Below, in pieces: positions 6,401 to 9,479 of a DNA stretch of 9,479 nucleotides. Under the pieces are notes generated by a model. The model searched no databases and was not told the origin of the DNA. It saw only the letters and a list, made by a program, of their open reading frames with translations. Source of the DNA: an uncultured Porphyromonas sp. (GTDB taxonomy: Bacteria > Bacteroidota > Bacteroidia > Bacteroidales > Porphyromonadaceae); NCBI RefSeq assembly GCF_947254915.1, contig NZ_CAMYEZ010000090.1, forward strand, positions 1-9,479. The letters are read 5' to 3'. Every line of letters begins with the position of its first letter. Position 1 is the first letter of the stretch. The translations under genes and the position numbers were made by a program.

Positions 6401-6408
6401 TTTTTTTT
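6401..6408 (-). promoter_or_regulatory. A8 tract in the ahpF translation-initiation region
   Basis: On the minus strand eight consecutive A residues lie 10 bases before the ahpF ATG. Bacteroidetes rely on A-rich, unstructured leaders more than on Shine-Dalgarno pairing, so this probably sets ahpF translation. As a homopolymer it could also change length. Confidence 0.45.
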
Positions 6409-6418
6409 CAGAAAGAGT

Positions 6419-6460
6419 AGAGGGCTGTGCCGCTCGTGTGAGTATACGACACAACCCTCT
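6419..6460 (-). promoter_or_regulatory. intercistronic hairpin between ahpC and ahpF
   Basis: On the minus strand AGAGGGTTGTG (6460-6450) pairs with CACAGCCCTCT (6429-6419), 11 bp with one G-U wobble. TCGT/ACGA (6449-6446 with 6437-6434) lengthens it inside the loop. It begins 24 bases after the ahpC stop. No U-run follows, so it is more likely an RNA-stability or partial-attenuation element that raises AhpC over AhpF than a full terminator. Confidence 0.55.
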
Positions 6461-6484
6461 CGTCTTGATATGTGAATCTAGGTG

Positions 6485-7054
6485 TTAGATCTTACCAACT
6501 AGGTCTATGCTAGGCTTGAGAGTGGCATCTCCTTGTCTCCACTTAGCGGGGCACACCTCACCTGGGTGCTCATAGATAAACTGAGCAGCGCGCACCTTGC
6601 GCAGTAGCTCCTGAGCGTCACGGCCTATGCCGTTGTCGTGGATCTCAGCCACACGCACCTTGCCGTCAGGGTCGATGAGGAAAGTGCCACGGTAAGCCTG
6701 CCCAGCCTCCTCGATCATCACGCCGAAGGCACGAGCCAGCTCAAAGCGCATGTCAGCGAGCATCGTGTACTGCACCTTCTTGACCGCCTCGCTAGCATCC
6801 TGCCAAGCCTTGTGAACGAAGTGCGAGTCTGTGCTCACAGAGTAGATGTCCACGCCGATCTGCTGAAACTCAGCATAGTTGTCGGCAAGGTCAGCTAGCT
6901 CCGTAGGACATACGAAGGTGAAGTCGCCAGGATAGAAGAAGAGTACGCTCCAGCGCCCCTTGAGATCCTCGTTAGAGACCTCGTGGAAGCCCTTGGACTT
7001 GGTATATGCGGGTACTTTGAACTCTGGTAAGTTGCTGTTGATAATTGGTTGCAT
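6485..7054 (-). CDS. ahpC: alkyl hydroperoxide reductase subunit C (2-Cys peroxiredoxin)
   Basis: This 189-residue typical 2-Cys peroxiredoxin of the Prx1/AhpC class reduces hydrogen peroxide, organic hydroperoxides and peroxynitrite, and is recycled by AhpF. The peroxidatic site is FYPGDFTFVCPTE with P42, T46 and C49; the matching Arg is R122 in YRGTF. The resolving cysteine is C168 in GEVCPAKW, and the C-terminal tail follows. I chose ATG 7054 (MQPIINS), which gives the usual family length; ATG 7066 would add four residues. A -7 box lies upstream at 7130-7123, so a leader of roughly 60 bases with a 5' hairpin is expected. ahpF follows in the same operon. Peroxide control by an OxyR-type regulator is usual in Bacteroidetes, but no proven OxyR site can be pointed to here. 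Confidence 0.95.
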   Translation of the reverse strand: MQPIINSNLPEFKVPAYTKSKGFHEVSNEDLKGRWSVLFFYPGDFTFVCPTELADLADNYAEFQQIGVDIYSVSTDSHFVHKAWQDASEAVKKVQYTMLADMRFELARAFGVMIEEAGQAYRGTFLIDPDGKVRVAEIHDNGIGRDAQELLRKVRAAQFIYEHPGEVCPAKWRQGDATLKPSIDLVGKI

Positions 7055-7094
7055 AGTTATTTGCATTTAAGTTTCTGGATAAAGATTTACTGCC

Positions 7095-7117
7095 GTTGGT
7101 CGGACATCCCCACCAAC
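7095..7117 (-). promoter_or_regulatory. hairpin at the 5' end of the ahpC leader
   Basis: On the minus strand GTTGGT (7117-7112) pairs with ACCAAC (7100-7095) around an 11-base loop. From the -7 box the transcript should begin near 7115-7118, so the stem would lie at the extreme 5' end of the mRNA, where it could protect against decay. The transcription start is inferred, not known. Confidence 0.4.
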
Positions 7118-7122
7118 AGCTA

Positions 7123-7158
7123 CAAAGATAGGGGTAAGCACCCGAAATAAAAAGCAAA
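7123..7158 (-). promoter_or_regulatory. ahpCF promoter
   Basis: On the minus strand TATCTTTG (7130-7123) is an exact Bacteroidetes -7 box, identical to that of the WYL gene. The nearest TTTG upstream (7158-7155) is 24 bases away, longer than the usual spacing, so the -33 element is poor. A regulated promoter helped by an activator would fit. A 6-bp dyad ATACCT/AGGTAT (7163-7168 with 7175-7180) lies just upstream. Confidence 0.65.
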
Positions 7159-7174
7159 CTGCATACCTAGAACA

Positions 7175-7328
7175 AGGTATTCTCCCCTAATGCGAGTAGT
7201 TTCCTCCGTATGAAACTAGAGTTTCTCCTAGGTGAAACTAGATTTTCACCCAGATGAAAATAAATTGCCCCTCGTATGAACATAGACTGTGCCCGTACGG
7301 AGAGGAAAGCTCTACTCCCGTAGAGCCT
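7175..7328. repeat. array of degenerate 22-bp dyad repeats upstream of ahpC
   Basis: Seven consecutive 22-bp segments can be laid out from 7175; the six from 7197 are the clearest. Most are inverted repeats centred mid-unit: TAGTTTC/GAAACTA (7197-7218), GTTTC/GAAAC around CCTAGG (7219-7240), ATTTTCA/TGAAAAT (7241-7262) and GCTCTAC/GTAGAGC (7307-7328). Units at 7263-7284 and 7285-7306 are decayed, though the latter keeps CCGTACGG. The arms differ between units but stay complementary within a unit. The array lies immediately upstream of the ahpC promoter. No ORF through it looks real. It may be an operator cluster or a dispersed structural repeat. Confidence 0.65.
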
Positions 7329-7336
7329 CCTAAATG

Positions 7337-7509
7337 GAGACTGTTGCATAAAGGCGAATCGCTGTGTTGCTTTCGGGATTCGGCTTCGGTCACATACGGA
7401 GGTATGCTCCCTTCAGACCTCACCCTCAGCGCCTTGCGCTTCATCCTTTCTGCAAAGTCAGGACAATCTTGCAAGCAAGATTGTGAGACTGTTGACTTGC
7501 AACAGTCTC
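7337..7509. mobile_element. 173-bp MITE with 12-bp terminal inverted repeats and 5-bp target duplication
   Basis: GAGACTGTTGCA (7337-7348) and TGCAACAGTCTC (7498-7509) are perfect 12-bp terminal inverted repeats. Each is flanked by AAATG (7332-7336 and 7510-7514), a perfect target-site duplication. No transposase is encoded in 173 bp, so this is a miniature element moved by a transposase made elsewhere. Perfect 12-bp ends with 5-bp duplications are as I recall them for the IS5-like IS1126 of Porphyromonas gingivalis; I cannot confirm sequence identity. The interior has small hairpins: CATAC/GTATG (about 7392-7405), AGCGC/GCGCT (about 7428-7440), and two larger ones at the right end. Intact ends and duplication point to a recent insertion. 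It lies 5 bp from the receptor's stop codon. Confidence 0.85.
7463..7509 (-). terminator. two tandem hairpins in the MITE end, possible 3' end of the receptor mRNA
   Basis: GAGACTGTTG (7485-7494) pairs with CAACAGTCTC (7500-7509), and ACAATCTTGC (7463-7472) pairs with GCAAGATTGT (7475-7484), 10 bp each. Reading on the minus strand, they begin 10 bases after the receptor stop. No U-run follows, so termination would be rho-dependent or weak. They may equally be transposition features. Confidence 0.4.
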
Positions 7510-7519
7510 AAATGGCTAT

Positions 7520-9478
7520 TTAAGGTTTGCTAAATGAGAGCCCCTCGTTGGCCGAGTCGGTGAGACGAGACTCGCTATTGACTGTCTGACGGCTAGAGCT
7601 CTTGAGGCGCTTATTGCCTAGCGTACAGCTGATGCTGAGCGTGACCTTCGGACTGTACCAGTTCTGGACGAAGGCTATCGGCTGGGAGAGCCCCATGATC
7701 TCGCCCCGTGCCACATTGCTATTTAGCAGGTCGTAGCACGAGAGGGAGAGCTTCCAGGAGACGATGCGCTTGCTAATAGATAGATTGACCCACCACTGTC
7801 TCTGAGTCTTGTAGACTCCGACAAATAGCGGACTGTAGTAGGTGATCTGAGCGTCAAGGTACCACTGAGCTGGGAGGTTGAGCGACTGCTTGTGCTGGAG
7901 GTAGTAGGCGTGGAAGGTGCGGTCGCACTCGCTCCCGTCTATAGTTCCCTTGTCACGCTGCAAGTGCCAAGCTAGATAAGTAGTGGCGATCCACTGCAAG
8001 CCGTTGTCACGGTAGATGATAGGTATGGGCGCCCCCGCGACGATGCGCAGGTAGCGACTATAGTCTAGATTCCCTTTGGTAATGGCATAGGCTCCCTGAT
8101 ATGGTGTCAAGTACTCGACGATGGGGTGCTGCTCGTTGGAGAGGTTTACCTCTAGCATCGCAGCCCGTCGGTAGCTGTAGTTGAGCGAAAGGTTGTGGCG
8201 CATACTACTCTGCAGACGATCATTGCCGACACGATAGAGAAATCCCGCATAGGAGGCATACGGCATCAGGTCTCTTAGCGCAGGACGCTGGTAGTAAGTC
8301 TGCAAGGAAAGTGCTAGACGATGGTTGCGCGCTATGTCGTAGGCAACGTTGAGGTAAGGTTGCCAGCGCACCGCTTGGTCAGATAGTAGGCGAGTCCCTT
8401 GAGCTTGGCTCGTGCGGTGGTCGTAGTTGAGCTGTACTCCACCGTAGCTGTCAAGCGCTCCTTTGTGGTAGCGCAGTGTGAGGTAAGCAGAGCTGTTACT
8501 CTCATAGTACTGCTCATTGACTTTGCTGGGAGCTGTGGGGGCTTGTGTCGCAAACCAGATGTTGTTTTGCGTTACCCCGAGTAGTCCCAGTAGTGAAGGG
8601 GTAAAGCGGTAGGTATAGTTCGTTGATAGGCGAAGGTAGTGATACCGATCCTGAAGCTCGCTGTCACTGTGGGAGTAGGAGCGTTGATTGCCACTAGCGG
8701 TGTAGTCGGCATAGCTCTTCCAGACCCAACGATCTGCAGAGAGGGTGTGATAAAGGTTGACAGCCCCGACCATACGCTTCATATCGGTGTGGGCCCCCCG
8801 ACTATAGTCTATATGCTCACTCGAGAGAGAGCCGTGAAGCCGTACGTCAAAGAGCTGTCGCGGAGAGATCTGCCACTCAAAGCCCGCCTGCATAGCCTGT
8901 CCACGATGAGGCAATGTGCTCGTTGTGTCAGCGCCTAGCGTAGTCGTAAGAGACTCTAGACGACGATTGTCAAAGACTTGGTACGCTATATAGCTTCGCT
9001 TGTTATCCTTATTATAGTTGAGCCTGAGCCGACCGCCCTCCGAGATCTTCCTCCGATAGCTCGCATCCGCAGATATGAAAGCATTGAGACCCTCTCGAGG
9101 ATTCCCCTTTGTGATAATGTTGAGGACGGCACCGCTCTGCACGCCATACTCGGGTCCTGGATGGCGAATGAGCTCCACACGCCCAGCATCCTCCACGCTC
9201 AGAGAGCTAAGGTAAGCTTGAACCTCCTCAGGGGAGAGGCGTAGTATTCGACCATTGACAGCTACCGTGAGCGTGTAGAAGCCATAGACAGAGAGCCCTC
9301 CACGCTCCTCCACCTGTACCCCCGGGATTAGCTTGAGCCCGTCCAAGAGGTTTCCGCCGATGGCTGCAGGATTAGCCAAAAGGTTATAGCGAGCCACACC
9401 GCCATCGTATGAGACAAATGGACGCTTGGCAACTACGACCACCTCTTCAAGTGCTTGTGCGGTGGGCGTAAAGGCGAT
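7520..9478 (-). CDS. TonB-dependent outer-membrane receptor, 5' end beyond the window
   Basis: The frame is open to the right edge (652 codons visible), so the start lies outside. The first residues, IAFTPTAQA then LEEVVVVAKRP, look like the end of a signal peptide with an AQA cleavage site followed by the mature N-terminus. A plug domain follows (about residues 20-125), with LLDGLKLIPGVQVEERGGLSVYG, VNGRILRLS, RVELIRHPGPEYG and GAVLNIITKG. These are the hallmarks of Bacteroidetes outer-membrane beta-barrel family receptors (OMP_b-brl_3 type). The remaining roughly 525 residues show the alternating aromatic/polar pattern of a 22-strand barrel. The protein ends in a polar tail after TLGNKRLKSS, as in that family. 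The substrate cannot be read from sequence, and no SusD-like partner is in view. The stop (7522-7520) is 5 bp from the MITE target duplication. Confidence 0.85.
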   Translation of the reverse strand: MAFTPTAQALEEVVVVAKRPFVSYDGGVARYNLLANPAAIGGNLLDGLKLIPGVQVEERGGLSVYGFYTLTVAVNGRILRLSPEEVQAYLSSLSVEDAGRVELIRHPGPEYGVQSGAVLNIITKGNPREGLNAFISADASYRRKISEGGRLRLNYNKDNKRSYIAYQVFDNRRLESLTTTLGADTTSTLPHRGQAMQAGFEWQISPRQLFDVRLHGSLSSEHIDYSRGAHTDMKRMVGAVNLYHTLSADRWVWKSYADYTASGNQRSYSHSDSELQDRYHYLRLSTNYTYRFTPSLLGLLGVTQNNIWFATQAPTAPSKVNEQYYESNSSAYLTLRYHKGALDSYGGVQLNYDHRTSQAQGTRLLSDQAVRWQPYLNVAYDIARNHRLALSLQTYYQRPALRDLMPYASYAGFLYRVGNDRLQSSMRHNLSLNYSYRRAAMLEVNLSNEQHPIVEYLTPYQGAYAITKGNLDYSRYLRIVAGAPIPIIYRDNGLQWIATTYLAWHLQRDKGTIDGSECDRTFHAYYLQHKQSLNLPAQWYLDAQITYYSPLFVGVYKTQRQWWVNLSISKRIVSWKLSLSCYDLLNSNVARGEIMGLSQPIAFVQNWYSPKVTLSISCTLGNKRLKSSSRQTVNSESRLTDSANEGLSFSKP

Positions 9479-9479
9479 G

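Noticed and set aside
6188..6454. 88-codon minus-strand frame overlapping the ahpF start
   Set aside because: It is out of frame with ahpF, runs through the intercistronic hairpin, and is basic low-complexity in character.
7175..7328. CRISPR array
   Set aside because: Units are contiguous without unique spacers, are strongly diverged, and no cas gene is near.
7167..7523. Small frames on both strands (89, 78 and 60 codons) in the ahpC-receptor gap
   Set aside because: They run across the 22-bp repeats and the MITE; the repeat period is not a multiple of three and no domain is visible.

Overview
The window looks like a chromosomal segment from a Bacteroidota bacterium, most likely Porphyromonas or a close relative. 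The basis is the Bacteroidetes-type -7 promoter boxes (TAnnTTTG) in front of three transcription units, the lack of Shine-Dalgarno sequences, A-rich leaders, a TonB-dependent barrel of the Bacteroidetes type, and protein sequences typical of that phylum. The genus is inferred from general resemblance, not from a search.

Layout. Positions 1-1146 (+) hold an unrecognised multi-pass membrane protein and a uracil-DNA-glycosylase-like protein. Positions 1147-1312 hold stem-loops and a promoter. Positions 1313-3447 (+) are a compact unit: a WYL-domain regulator, a DEDDh 3'-5' exonuclease overlapping it by one base, and a metallophosphoesterase. A nested stem-loop and a strong terminator follow (3481-3566). 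Positions 3591-4672 (+) are an alkylation-repair unit: a promoter, a decayed AlkA-type 3-methyladenine glycosylase gene (frameshift, nonsense codon and internal in-frame deletion), and an intact O6-methylguanine methyltransferase (ogt). An elaborate stem-loop at 4701-4747 separates this from the convergent minus-strand genes. A 14-bp tandem repeat sits just past the ahpF stop. Positions 4837-7130 (-) are the ahpCF peroxidase operon, with a promoter, a leader hairpin and an intercistronic hairpin. Positions 7131-7519 have no gene. They hold an array of 22-bp dyad repeats directly upstream of the ahpC promoter, then a 173-bp MITE with 12-bp perfect terminal inverted repeats and a 5-bp AAATG target duplication. 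Positions 7520-9478 (-) are a TonB-dependent outer-membrane receptor running off the right edge.

How it fits together. Several genes concern protection or processing of nucleic acids and defence against oxidants and alkylators: the UDG-like protein, the exonuclease, the glycosylase remnant, Ogt and AhpCF. No known phage-defence cassette, CRISPR array, tRNA or rRNA is visible. The most noteworthy items are the stepwise decay of the glycosylase gene under what appears to be an intact promoter that may now serve mainly ogt, the covarying 22-bp dyad array upstream of ahpC, and the young-looking MITE that may now supply the 3' end of the receptor transcript.
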